Of a stretch of DNA of 64,000 nucleotides, positions 25,744 through 33,850 are shown piece by piece. Each line of letters opens with the position of its first letter. The stretch's first letter is position 1. A program made the position numbers and the translations under genes. The stretch comes from Paenibacillus turicensis (GTDB taxonomy: Bacteria > Bacillota > Bacilli > Paenibacillales > Paenibacillaceae). Location: contig NZ_JAGGKG010000005.1 in NCBI RefSeq assembly GCF_017873435.1, positions 159,164 through 223,163 of the forward strand. The letters run 5' to 3'. The notes below the pieces were generated by a model, which was given only the letters and a program-made list of their open reading frames with translations, was not told the DNA's origin and did not search any database.

Positions 25744-27522
25744 TTAATTTTTAACTGGTTCTGGTTTTTTAGCCACTTTAATATGAAGCTGCTCCAATTG
25801 ACCTTTATCCACTTCGGATGGTGCATTCATAAGCAAGTCGGTTGCACTTGCTGTTTTAGGGAATGCAATCGTTTCACGCAAGTTAGTTACACCTGCTAAC
25901 AACATCACCAAACGATCCAAACCAAACGCCATACCACCATGTGGAGGTGTACCATATTCAAACGCATCTAACAAATATCCAAATTTGTCTTGCGCTTCTT
26001 CTGGAGATAAACCAATCGCCGCGAACATTTTTTCCTGCACATCACGTTTGTAAATACGCATAGAACCACCACCAACCTCATATCCATTCAGAACAAGGTC
26101 ATAGGCTTGTGCAAGAATTTGCCCTGGATCAGTGTCAAACAACGCTGCATCTTCATCACGAGGACGTGTAAATGGATGGTGAAGTGCTACATAACGTTTT
26201 TGATCCTCATCCCACTCAAGCAATGGGAAATCAACAACCCACGCAAATTTAAATTCATTTTCGTTAATTAAGCCAAGCTGACGTCCGATTTTTAGACGCA
26301 AGTTACCAAGCACATCTGCTACTACTTTTTTGTTATCTGCGGAGAACAAGAGCAAGTCGCCTTCTTCTGCACCAGTACGTTCTTTTAGCGCTGCGATTTC
26401 CTCTTCGTTAAAGAACTTCACGATTGGACCACGGAATTCGCCTTCCTTCACTTGAATCCAAGCCAAACCTTTAGCGCCATAGCGAGCAGCAAATGGACCT
26501 AAGTCATCAATTTCCTTACGGCTCCATGTTCCACAGCCTTTAGCATTCAATACCTTAACTTCTCCACCCTTTTCGATGACAGAAGCAAATACTTTAACAC
26601 CACTTGTTGCTACGATGTCATTGACTTCAATAAGCTCTAAGCCAAAACGTAAATCTGGTTTATCTGAACCATATTTGTTCATTGCCTCTGCATACGTTAA
26701 GCGTTGGAATGGCGTTGAAACTTCAATGCCTTTTGTTTCTTTAAAGACACGAGATACCAATTGCTCCATCATGGATAACAATTCATCTTGGGTTAAAAAT
26801 GATGTTTCAATATCCACTTGCGTAAATTCAGGCTGACGGTCCGCACGCAAATCCTCATCACGGAAGCAACGTGCGATTTGATAATAACGTTCGATTCCAC
26901 TGACCATTAGCAACTGCTTATACAATTGTGGAGATTGTGGAAGTGCAAAAAATTCGCCTTCATGCACACGACTTGGTACTAAGTAGTCACGTGCACCTTC
27001 TGGGGAGCTTTTTGTTAAAATTGGTGTTTCAACATCAATAAAGCCTTGCTCATCTAAGAAATCGCGGAATACTTTAGACGCTTTAGAGCGAAGTGCTAGT
27101 GTACGTTGCATTTCAGGACGACGCAAATCTAAATAACGATATTTTAAACGTAAAGATTCATCTACCTCAATGCCATCCTCAATGAAAAATGGTGGTGTTT
27201 TTGCCGCGTTTAACACATCAATTTCAGTAACACGAACTTCAAGCTCACCTGTTGGCAAGTTAGGATTCACCGTTTCAGCATCACGTTTTACGACTTCACC
27301 TTTTACCGCGATGACATATTCACTACGAACCTTGTCAGCGATACCAAGCGCATCACCAGAATAAGCTGGGTTAAAGACAACCTGCACTAAGCCACTGCGA
27401 TCACGCAAATCAATAAACAATACTCCACCTAAGTCACGGCGAGTTTGTACCCATCCATTTAATACTACAGTTTGTCCAATATGTTCGGCAGTAATTGTAC
27501 CGCAACTATGTGTTCGTTTCAT
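25744..27522 (-). CDS. aspS: Aspartyl-tRNA synthetase
   Basis: Class II synthetase, bacterial type, 592 residues. N-terminal OB-fold anticodon domain ([20 protein letters not shown]), motif 2 [20 protein letters not shown], the bacterial insertion GAD domain (about 290-415) and motif 3 [13 protein letters not shown] are present. AAGGAGAG precedes the ATG. It is downstream of hisS with a palindrome element between them, and is expected to be under the same T-box leader. Confidence 0.97.
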   Translation of the reverse strand: MKRTHSCGTITAEHIGQTVVLNGWVQTRRDLGGVLFIDLRDRSGLVQVVFNPAYSGDALGIADKVRSEYVIAVKGEVVKRDAETVNPNLPTGELEVRVTEIDVLNAAKTPPFFIEDGIEVDESLRLKYRYLDLRRPEMQRTLALRSKASKVFRDFLDEQGFIDVETPILTKSSPEGARDYLVPSRVHEGEFFALPQSPQLYKQLLMVSGIERYYQIARCFRDEDLRADRQPEFTQVDIETSFLTQDELLSMMEQLVSRVFKETKGIEVSTPFQRLTYAEAMNKYGSDKPDLRFGLELIEVNDIVATSGVKVFASVIEKGGEVKVLNAKGCGTWSRKEIDDLGPFAARYGAKGLAWIQVKEGEFRGPIVKFFNEEEIAALKERTGAEEGDLLLFSADNKKVVADVLGNLRLKIGRQLGLINENEFKFAWVVDFPLLEWDEDQKRYVALHHPFTRPRDEDAALFDTDPGQILAQAYDLVLNGYEVGGGSMRIYKRDVQEKMFAAIGLSPEEAQDKFGYLLDAFEYGTPPHGGMAFGLDRLVMLLAGVTNLRETIAFPKTASATDLLMNAPSEVDKGQLEQLHIKVAKKPEPVKN

Positions 27523-27555
27523 GTAATTCTCTCCTTAATATATGTTTGGTTGTTA

Positions 27556-27760
27556 GGCTCTATTTAAAATTTAGCACTTGACAATGTCTGGAGGGTGGTA
27601 GCTACGATCCAGAGCGTTCTTGCGATTGTTGTTAAAATCATATTCCTTTTATTGAAGTAATTTTATGGATGGAATTTGATTTTAAGAGACAACCTTCAGA
27701 ATCCCTCTGTCTCTTCGCTAGTTTGGGTTGGTTGTCAAGCAATAATTTCAAGATCGAGCC
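27556..27760 (+). repeat. Intergenic palindrome element, copy 2 (about 205 bp)
   Basis: Ends GGCTCTATTTAAAATTTAGC and, reverse-complemented from the right end, GGCTCGATCTTGAAATTATT; both then run into (CA)CTTGACAA. Internal arms GCTACGATCCAGAGCGTTCT and, on the other strand, GCGAAGAGACAGAGGGATTC are partly complementary, and TTAAAATCA-ATTCC blocks meet near the centre. It lies between the hisS stop (39 bases away) and the aspS start (33 bases away), i.e. inside a gene pair expected to be cotranscribed. Confidence 0.85.
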
Positions 27761-27798
27761 GGTTTTTTAGCTCAAAAAAATCAAAACCTGACGCCTGC

Positions 27799-29052
27799 TT
27801 ATTTTTGTTGTCCTAGCTCCTGAACAAGCTCAGCTAGTTTAACTGTACGTTGCTGTCCTGTTTCCATTGCTTTTAGGGCAATTTCACCACAACTTAGCTC
27901 ATCATCACCAAGGATCGCAGTATATTTCGCCTTCATGCGGTCTGCGGATTTCATTTGAGCTTTCATCTTTCTGCCTAAATAATCGCGGTCTGCTGAAAAT
28001 CCTGCTTGACGAAGCTTAAATAGCTGAGTATTCACTTCCGCTTCTGCAGCTTCACCTAATGCGATGAGGTATATATCTAACGGTTGCTCATTCGTAGCAG
28101 CTACCTGTTGTTTTTCCAGAATCAGCGCAATGCGCTCAAGTCCCAGTCCAAAACCAATCCCTGGCTGCTCAGGCCCACCAATTTCACTCACTAAGCCATT
28201 ATAACGACCACCACCACCAACAGTAGCGACATTCCCTGTTTCATTCGCCTTATATTCAAATGCAGTAAACGTGTAGTAATCTAACCCTCTCACCAAGCGA
28301 GAATTAATGACATATTCTACACCCATGCTATTTAATAACGACTTTACCTTCTCAAAGTGTGTGCTGCTTTCTTCGTCCAAGCTATCCAAAATAGATGGGG
28401 CATCCGTAAACTTATCTTGATCCACCTTACAATCAAGCACACGAAGTGGATTACGTTCAATGCGAGCTTGGCAATCCTTACACAATGTTTCTTTGATTGG
28501 ATTGAGGAAACCTAACAGCTTTTCACGGTACACAGCGCGACTTGATGGGTTACCTACAGAGTTTAATTCTACCTTTACGCCTTCTAAGCCAAGATCACGG
28601 CAATATTGGTAGCCTAGTGCAATCACTTCAGCATCAAGACTAGGGTCGGCTGAACCAATCGCCTCTACGCCAAACTGATGGAATTGACGTTGACGACCTG
28701 CCTGAGGTTGCTCATAACGGAACATCGGTCCCATATAATATAGCTTCGATATATCAGGGTCACCGTATAGCTTGTTTTCTACATAAGCACGAACAACACC
28801 AGCAGTGCCTTCCGGACGAAGCGTCATGCTCCGATCCCCTTTATCTAGAAACGTATACATTTCCTTTTCCACAATATCTGTCGTTTCCCCAACACCTCTA
28901 GCAAACAACGAGGTTTGTTCAAAAATTGGAGTGCGAATTTCGCGATAGTTAAAGCGACGACATAAATCTCTTGCTTTTTCTTCGATAAACTGCCATTTTT
29001 CCACAACCCCTGGCAATAAATCCTGAGTCCCTTTTGGTTTTTGAAAATCCAT
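27799..29052 (-). CDS. hisS: Histidyl-tRNA synthetase
   Basis: Class II synthetase of 417 residues. Motif 2 region MFRYEQPQAGRQRQFHQFGV, histidine-A loop LVRGLDYYTFTAFE and motif 3 GIGFGLGLERIALILE are all intact, with a C-terminal anticodon-binding domain. GGGAGGG precedes the ATG. Upstream is a full T-box leader whose apparent specifier is for aspartate rather than histidine; the downstream partner is aspS. Confidence 0.97.
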   Translation of the reverse strand: MDFQKPKGTQDLLPGVVEKWQFIEEKARDLCRRFNYREIRTPIFEQTSLFARGVGETTDIVEKEMYTFLDKGDRSMTLRPEGTAGVVRAYVENKLYGDPDISKLYYMGPMFRYEQPQAGRQRQFHQFGVEAIGSADPSLDAEVIALGYQYCRDLGLEGVKVELNSVGNPSSRAVYREKLLGFLNPIKETLCKDCQARIERNPLRVLDCKVDQDKFTDAPSILDSLDEESSTHFEKVKSLLNSMGVEYVINSRLVRGLDYYTFTAFEYKANETGNVATVGGGGRYNGLVSEIGGPEQPGIGFGLGLERIALILEKQQVAATNEQPLDIYLIALGEAAEAEVNTQLFKLRQAGFSADRDYLGRKMKAQMKSADRMKAKYTAILGDDELSCGEIALKAMETGQQRTVKLAELVQELGQQK

Positions 29053-29116
29053 GATAAGACCCTCCCTTTGTAGTCTAAGTGTAGCTTTAAGCTTTAGTGT
29101 TTATTAATTTTAGCAA

Positions 29117-29525
29117 CAAAAAAACTCCCGCCTCTGTCAACTTGCAACAGGGACGAGAGATTATTTAATGTAATCACCCGTGGTACCACCCACATTCCGA
29201 ACTAGCCTATTCAGAAATTTAGAGTCACGTCCTGAGACTGTGTATGCCCTAAAATCTAATATCACTTGTTCGCTCATATACGGTTAACGCCCGTTTACGC
29301 CTAACGTCTACTAAGTCATCAAGATACTTACACTATCGCCCTTATCAGGCAAATAGTTCGTACATTGTACACCTTTCGTCATTAGGTTCTCGGAGAGGTC
29401 TTTCATTCAATCATCACCAGAATCCTTCCAGCCAAAGGGATTCATCTCTGTGGATGTGGGGTTGAATTACTTTTTCCCGTCATCGAATTTAGATCATAAT
29501 CATAATTAACATCATAACTATATTG
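29117..29525 (-). promoter_or_regulatory. T-box riboswitch leader of hisS-aspS
   Basis: Read on the minus strand, the leader contains the T-box GGGTGGTACCACGGGT (plus coordinates 29176-29191), followed by an antiterminator/terminator switch ending in CGGGAGTTTTTTT (29117-29159). At the 5' end a Stem I is visible: the 5' arm has AAAAAGTAATTCAA (AGTA of the specifier loop). The apical stem is GAATCC/GGATTC. On the 3' arm TTGAAT is followed by GAAAGACC. By analogy with glyQS (GAAAGGCA) the specifier would be GAC (plus 29398-29400), the Asp codon. The T-box itself is certain; the specifier is my reading of the fold. Confidence 0.93.
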
Positions 29526-29531
29526 CTTGAT

Positions 29532-29559
29532 TGTATATGAAGCTCTGTAGTAAAGTCAA
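29532..29559 (-). promoter_or_regulatory. Sigma-A promoter of the hisS T-box transcript
   Basis: On the minus strand TTGACT (plus 29554-29559) and TATACA (plus 29532-29537) are 16 bases apart, just ahead of the T-box leader. Confidence 0.7.
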
Positions 29560-29603
29560 GCACTAAAGAGTTGTAATTTTAACTTTCACAAAAAAAGAAG
29601 GTC

Positions 29604-30359
29604 TTATTCCCATTTAAAAAAGCGAAGTGAAATACAAATACATAATGCTCCTATGACTACCATGACTATAATAGGTATAATTACCCCTTCTATAGGTAAG
29701 TTAAGTGACGTTGCTTTGAGCAACTTAATGCCTTGTGTCAATGGGAGAATATCCGCTATCTTTTGCAGAGAGCTAGGCATCATCTCATAGGGTAACGTTG
29801 TTCCTGAGAAAATAAGCATTGGAAAATACAATAAACTAGCTATGGCCCCAGCAATTTTAGGATTAGGTGCAATCCCACCTACTAATAATCCAATACTAAA
29901 CATCGATAGCATCACAAGAAGATATGCGCCTATAAACCGAAGCCATGAACCATAAAATTGAAAATCAAAAAAAATCAAAGCAAACAAATACAACGCAATT
30001 AAAGAAACAATAGAATAAAGCGCATAGATTGCAATTTGCACCATTAAAATTAGGACAGGACTAACGGGTGTTACTTTAAAACGCTTTAAAATCTTTACAT
30101 TACGATAATCAGATACAACGATAGGAAGTCCCATAACTCCACCTGCACAAATCGCAATCGTAGAAATTGCACCAAAGGACTGTTCTAAGAAAGTATAGTT
30201 TGCGCCTGTAAAAGCAGGCTTATTCCCAAATAATGAACCAATAATTACCAATATAATTATAGGCATAAATATTGCAAATATTAGCATATCTATTCCGCGA
30301 AGAGATAATTTAAGCTCCGTTTTAAATAGTGTATTAAATGCCTTCGTATTGATGGTCAT
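29604..30359 (-). CDS. ABC-2 type permease
   Basis: Membrane component of a two-gene ABC exporter, 251 residues from the ATG behind GAGGAGG (MTINTKAFNTLFKTELKLSL), overlapping the end of the ATPase gene by 26 bases. Six hydrophobic segments; the motif LLYFPMLIFSGTTLPYEMMP is characteristic of ABC2_membrane permeases of the drug-exporter (NodJ/DrrB-like) class. With the ATPase and a MerR-type regulator it forms a typical inducible export unit. Substrate unknown. Confidence 0.88.
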   Translation of the reverse strand: MTINTKAFNTLFKTELKLSLRGIDMLIFAIFMPIIILVIIGSLFGNKPAFTGANYTFLEQSFGAISTIAICAGGVMGLPIVVSDYRNVKILKRFKVTPVSPVLILMVQIAIYALYSIVSLIALYLFALIFFDFQFYGSWLRFIGAYLLVMLSMFSIGLLVGGIAPNPKIAGAIASLLYFPMLIFSGTTLPYEMMPSSLQKIADILPLTQGIKLLKATSLNLPIEGVIIPIIVMVVIGALCICISLRFFKWE

Positions 30360-31092
30360 ATTCATCCTCCTCACTCGCAAACCATAAATAAGCATCTTCA
30401 AAATGTTCATAAGGACTCATTGCAATTGCTTCTTGAACCGTACCACAAAAGACGCTTCTTCCTTTTTTCATAATCAAAATTTTGTCACACAATGCCTCTA
30501 CCTCATCCATGAAATGTGACGTTAAAAACAAGGTCACTCCAAATTTCTTCAATTCAATTAAGCTCTTCCATACATCACGTCGCGCTTTGGTATCGAGTCC
30601 AGTGGTCAACTCATCAAAAAAAATTACTTTTGGATTAGATATCAAAGCCAGTACAATAAAAAAACGTTGCCTTTCTCCACCTGACAGTTCACTAACTAAA
30701 CTCTTTGATTTATCGCCAAGACCAAATTGCTTTAACAGAAAAGCATAATCGACATGATTTTTGTATAACGAAGCAGTCACCTCACACAGCTCTGAAACTT
30801 TGATCTTATCCTGATAATTAGACTCCTGATACTGTACGCCAACATCTTCAAATATTTTTTTTCGATGCTTTTGAGGATTCATACCTAAAATGCTGACAGA
30901 TCCATAGTCTTGTTTTTTCGTGCCTATAATACATTCAATCGTTGTACTTTTACCTGCACCATTGGGGCCTAATAAACCAAAAACTTCTCCCTTCGCAACA
31001 CATAAATTAAGATTTTCAACTGCACTGACAGCCCTGTATTTATCTTGTTTGTAGTATTTAGTCAAGGCTGTCACTTCGATTGCCATTTCCAT
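30334..31092 (-). CDS. ABC transporter ATP-binding protein
   Basis: ATPase of the ABC-2 exporter, 252 residues from the ATG with AAAGGAGG 8 bases upstream; the longer ORF upstream is not supported by an SD. Walker A GPNGAGKST, signature LSGGERQR, Walker B KVIFFDELTTGLD (with the usual Pro after DE replaced by Leu) and switch His in LFLTSHFMDEVE are present. Lies directly downstream of a double-HTH MerR regulator across a 57-base gap that holds a perfect 11-base inverted repeat. Confidence 0.92.
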   Translation of the reverse strand: MEMAIEVTALTKYYKQDKYRAVSAVENLNLCVAKGEVFGLLGPNGAGKSTTIECIIGTKKQDYGSVSILGMNPQKHRKKIFEDVGVQYQESNYQDKIKVSELCEVTASLYKNHVDYAFLLKQFGLGDKSKSLVSELSGGERQRFFIVLALISNPKVIFFDELTTGLDTKARRDVWKSLIELKKFGVTLFLTSHFMDEVEALCDKILIMKKGRSVFCGTVQEAIAMSPYEHFEDAYLWFASEEDEYDHQYEGI

Positions 31093-31125
31093 ACTTTGCG
31101 CCTCCTTTTTAGTTGCAACAAAACA

Positions 31126-31162
31126 ATAACACCAGAACAAAGTCTGGTGTTATAATGGAGGG
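31126..31162. promoter_or_regulatory. Inverted repeat and direct-repeat motif between the MerR gene and the exporter
   Basis: ATAACACCAGA (31126-31136) and TCTGGTGTTAT (31143-31153) form a perfect 11-base palindrome with a 6-base spacer. The right half continues as GTCTGGTGTTATAATGGAGGG, which overlaps the last codons of the merR gene. The same 21-mer with one mismatch recurs at 31961-31981 just upstream of merR. Either an operator for the MerR protein or a hairpin controlling readthrough; no long T-run follows, so a simple terminator is less likely. Confidence 0.5.
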
Positions 31163-31917
31163 CTTGGTTTATCAAACTTCTTCATTTCATACAGTAATAA
31201 GCTCATATTATGGGCATTTTGCTCGGTATCCTGTAAAGAAGTCAACAACTGATCACATACTGTAATAATATCGTCACTTGGTGTAGGCGTATCAATGACC
31301 TGTCGAATGTTGACCCTAGTATGCTCATACTGAGATAATGCATTTAACATTCTTAAAATAGCGGAAAGCGAATAATTAGCACAACGTAATGATGAAATCA
31401 ATTTTAGTCGTTGGAGATCCTTAGCTGTATATACGCAATAACCATTATGTTTACGTTTGATCGTTAATAATCCATTCATTTCCCAATTTCTTAATGTGTC
31501 AATGGAGATACATAAATAATCCGCTGTTTGTTTTCTCGTTAAAGTCCCTGAAGCTAATTGTTGTTCATTTCCATTAATTATTTGCTCTGCTATTACAATT
31601 GCTTCTTCTGCATTACGTTGTTCGCGTTTAATTTGCCCAAGATACTTCAATGTTAATTCAATCGCTTTATCATAATTCCTTGCTGCTGCACATTTAATAA
31701 TGGCAATGACTTGTTTTCGTAGTCCATTTTGGATAACTTCAATTTTGAATCCAGTCCTTATTAGCTTCACTTGCTGTAAATGAAGATCAGTATATATGCG
31801 GTAACCATTTTGCTTGCGCTCAGGCTTCGATATAAAACCAAGCTGCTCATACAGTCGAACTGTATTGGGATGAATTCCAACACAATTTGCAACTTCAGAA
31901 GTTGTGTATGTATTCAA
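31150..31917 (-). CDS. MerR-family regulator with two tandem HTH domains
   Basis: 255 residues with two MerR-type winged helices: residues 1-65 (TTSEVANCVGIHPNTVRLYE, then GYRIYTDLHLQQVKLI) and residues about 125-190 (TRKQTADYLCISIDTLRNWE, then GYCVYTAKDLQRLKLI). Ordinary MerR proteins have one such domain plus a coiled coil. This looks like an internal duplication with divergence, leaving little room for a separate ligand domain (about 60 residues at the end). Start TTG with GAGGTG 6 bases upstream. It precedes the ABC exporter on the same strand and probably controls it and itself through the repeated motif on either side of the gene. Confidence 0.85.
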   Translation of the reverse strand: MNTYTTSEVANCVGIHPNTVRLYEQLGFISKPERKQNGYRIYTDLHLQQVKLIRTGFKIEVIQNGLRKQVIAIIKCAAARNYDKAIELTLKYLGQIKREQRNAEEAIVIAEQIINGNEQQLASGTLTRKQTADYLCISIDTLRNWEMNGLLTIKRKHNGYCVYTAKDLQRLKLISSLRCANYSLSAILRMLNALSQYEHTRVNIRQVIDTPTPSDDIITVCDQLLTSLQDTEQNAHNMSLLLYEMKKFDKPSPPL

Positions 31918-31960
31918 TGCATCACCTCATTTGTACTTATAATAATAAAACATAACTAGG

Positions 31961-31981
31961 GTCTGGTGTTATAGTGGAGGG
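31961..31981. promoter_or_regulatory. Upstream copy of the MerR-flanking motif
   Basis: GTCTGGTGTTATAGTGGAGGG, one mismatch from the motif at 31142-31162 on the other side of the merR gene. It sits about 45 bases ahead of the merR start. Candidate MerR-family operator. Confidence 0.5.
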
Positions 31982-32019
31982 TTTGAACTTAAAAACTAAA
32001 AAAGCTGAATTTGGGCAGA

Positions 32020-32050
32020 AAAAAACCTGTCACCAACGGGGTGCAGGTCC
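32020..32050 (-). terminator. Leftward terminator ahead of the MerR/ABC operon
   Basis: On the minus strand ACCTGCACC and GGTGACAGGT pair around CCGTT, followed by TTTTTTT. It would stop leftward transcription from the 149-residue gene (and through palindrome copy 3) before merR. Confidence 0.75.
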
Positions 32051-32162
32051 AAAGGTAATATATTAAAAGGGGGTCATGTGTTTATTATAGCCAAGCAATG
32101 TTAAAGCAACATGAATGTAATATTACAGTTATATTACAAAATTAGTTTTTAGCACAATATTA

Positions 32163-32377
32163 GGCTCAAAACCAAAATTAGTGGTTGCTAACTTCAGGGG
32201 GAAAGCAGCTACGGTGCAGAGGGTGGCTTCGACCCCTGTTACAGCCTTGATTTTCTTGAATTAAATATTTATCGATGAAAAACAGGCTGTAAAGGCGGAC
32301 GTGTTCACTTCTCCACCATCCCTCTGCCCCTTCGCTATTTTGGCTTCCTCTCAACCACTAAATTTCTAAGTTGAGCC
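32163..32377 (+). repeat. Intergenic palindrome element, copy 3 (about 215 bp)
   Basis: Ends GGCTCAAAACCAAAATTAGT and, from the right end reverse-complemented, GGCTCAACTTAGAAATTTAG, continuing into TGGTTG. Internal arms are complementary over ACAGCCT-GATTTTC / GAAAAACAGGCTGT near the centre and over CAGAGGGTGG / CCATCCCTCTG further out. It ends 21 bases after the stop codon of the leftward 149-residue gene. Confidence 0.85.
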
Positions 32378-32397
32378 CAATATTATTTGGCATAACG

Positions 32398-32847
32398 TTA
32401 TAACGCCTCCACATAAGCACCTAATGTTCTTAGCTTAGAGATAACTTCATCATACTGCTCATCTTTCGCTTTTGCACTTAACACATAACGTAGTGAAGAC
32501 AAATCGCCTTCATCATTTATGATATCTCCTTGTAACCCGTTGTCCTTAACGCCTTCTTTAGTATCCTCATTACTTGAGGCATTAACATCATCATTATTGA
32601 TTACAAAGGGAACCGTTCCCTGCGTTGAGGTCGTACCTGCAAAACCACTAGATGGGATCATTCCACCTGAAGCTGTAGAATTTGCATTTTGAATCGGTGC
32701 AAATGGCACTAACAAGTTCGAGCTACGTCCAATGCCCTTCTCTAGCTTCCCCACCTCAAGCTGTTCAAGCCCATAAGGAATTAAGCTACTTCTAGCACCT
32801 TCAGCTTGATCTTCACTGGAAAAATAAGCCTGAATATGTTTAGACAT
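32398..32847 (-). CDS. Hypothetical protein, 149 residues
   Basis: Not recognised as a named family. The first 40 residues (HIQAYFSSEDQAEGARSSLI) and the last 35 (YVLSAKAKDEQYDEVISKLR) each look like a beta-alpha-beta half, possibly a duplicated ferredoxin-like unit as in YflT/GsiB-type stress proteins. They are separated by a low-complexity Asn/Ser/Gly/Thr-rich linker (about 50-105). No signal peptide. GGAGAG precedes the ATG. A stress-related small protein is a guess only. Confidence 0.6.
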   Translation of the reverse strand: MSKHIQAYFSSEDQAEGARSSLIPYGLEQLEVGKLEKGIGRSSNLLVPFAPIQNANSTASGGMIPSSGFAGTTSTQGTVPFVINNDDVNASSNEDTKEGVKDNGLQGDIINDEGDLSSLRYVLSAKAKDEQYDEVISKLRTLGAYVEAL

Positions 32848-32924
32848 AGATATCTCTCCTTTGTAGTTATAAAATCATAAAAATACTATGCTTGTTATTA
32901 CCCAAAAGGAGTAGCTTTATAACT

Positions 32925-33137
32925 TTAGTGCAAAATCGGCGAATAGGAATGCTTCGTTGTTTTAGAATACATACTTGTTGAGCGTAGTGAAAATAAGACA
33001 GAAGGCTTAACATCCGAAGCAATTAACAGCATTTCTTCTCCCGCCGTCATTGTCCCCAGTATGCAAGCCTCCTGTAAGGTTGAAATCTCATGTAAAGAGG
33101 ACAGGTTCATCCATTGTGACTGTATAGCACGACGCAT
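32925..33137 (-). CDS. Small hypothetical protein, 70 residues
   Basis: ATG preceded by AAAGGATG at 7 bases, so plausibly translated. Sequence MRRAIQSQWMNLSSLHEIST onward, moderately hydrophobic in the middle, with no recognised motif. It lies between dtd and the 149-residue gene on the same strand, 77 bases upstream of the latter. It could be a real small protein or chance. Confidence 0.45.
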   Translation of the reverse strand: MRRAIQSQWMNLSSLHEISTLQEACILGTMTAGEEMLLIASDVKPSVLFSLRSTSMYSKTTKHSYSPILH

Positions 33138-33267
33138 AGCTAATCATCCTTTAAACATCGATTTGATCATAGATCACTATTAGCCATGTCCTCTTTGATT
33201 GTAGATTATACTGTATATCTTTCAGTTTAAAATAGTCACTTTAGCATGATTTACAGCTGTGTATACT

Positions 33268-33714
33268 TTAATTTGCTTTCGTGTCCAACACTAAGGTGAC
33301 AGGACCATCATTCACAAGGGAAACATCCATATCTGCTCCAAAAACACCGGTTTCTACAGCAAGTCCCTTTTCTCTCAGCAAATTATTAAATTGCTCGTAC
33401 AAAGGCTCTGCATGATCTGGTTTAGCCGCAGCCATAAAATTAGGGCGTTTCCCCTTACGAACATCACCATACAATGTAAATTGTGAAATAGATAAAACAG
33501 CACCGCCACAATCCAATACACTGCGATTCATCTTGCCTTCTTCATCGCTAAAAATACGTAAACCAGAAATTTTCTCTGCTAAGTATTGGGCATCCTGTAA
33601 TGTGTCATCATGGGTGATGCCTACTAGCAAAACAAGCCCTTGCTGAATACTGCCAACAACCTCATTATTCACGATAACCTGTGCTTGCTTGCTACGTTGC
33701 ACAACGATTCTCAT
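33268..33714 (-). CDS. dtd: D-aminoacyl-tRNA deacylase
   Basis: Removes D-amino acids (and glycine from tRNA-Ala) mischarged onto tRNA. 148 residues with both signature motifs, SQFTLYGD and [10 protein letters not shown], at the expected positions (about 76 and 136). It follows relA as in Bacillus subtilis (yrvI). The SD is weak (CAGGTG). Confidence 0.95.
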   Translation of the reverse strand: MRIVVQRSKQAQVIVNNEVVGSIQQGLVLLVGITHDDTLQDAQYLAEKISGLRIFSDEEGKMNRSVLDCGGAVLSISQFTLYGDVRKGKRPNFMAAAKPDHAEPLYEQFNNLLREKGLAVETGVFGADMDVSLVNDGPVTLVLDTKAN

Positions 33715-33850
33715 AATTCACCTGTACTTTAGCCTTTCTTCCACCATAATCCATAATGCATATTGCATAATTATCTGTTTAACATAGTGACCCTAATTTC
33801 AGTCTAATTTGCTGAGCTTCATTCATTCGCCCATTTGTCATAATTTCGCT

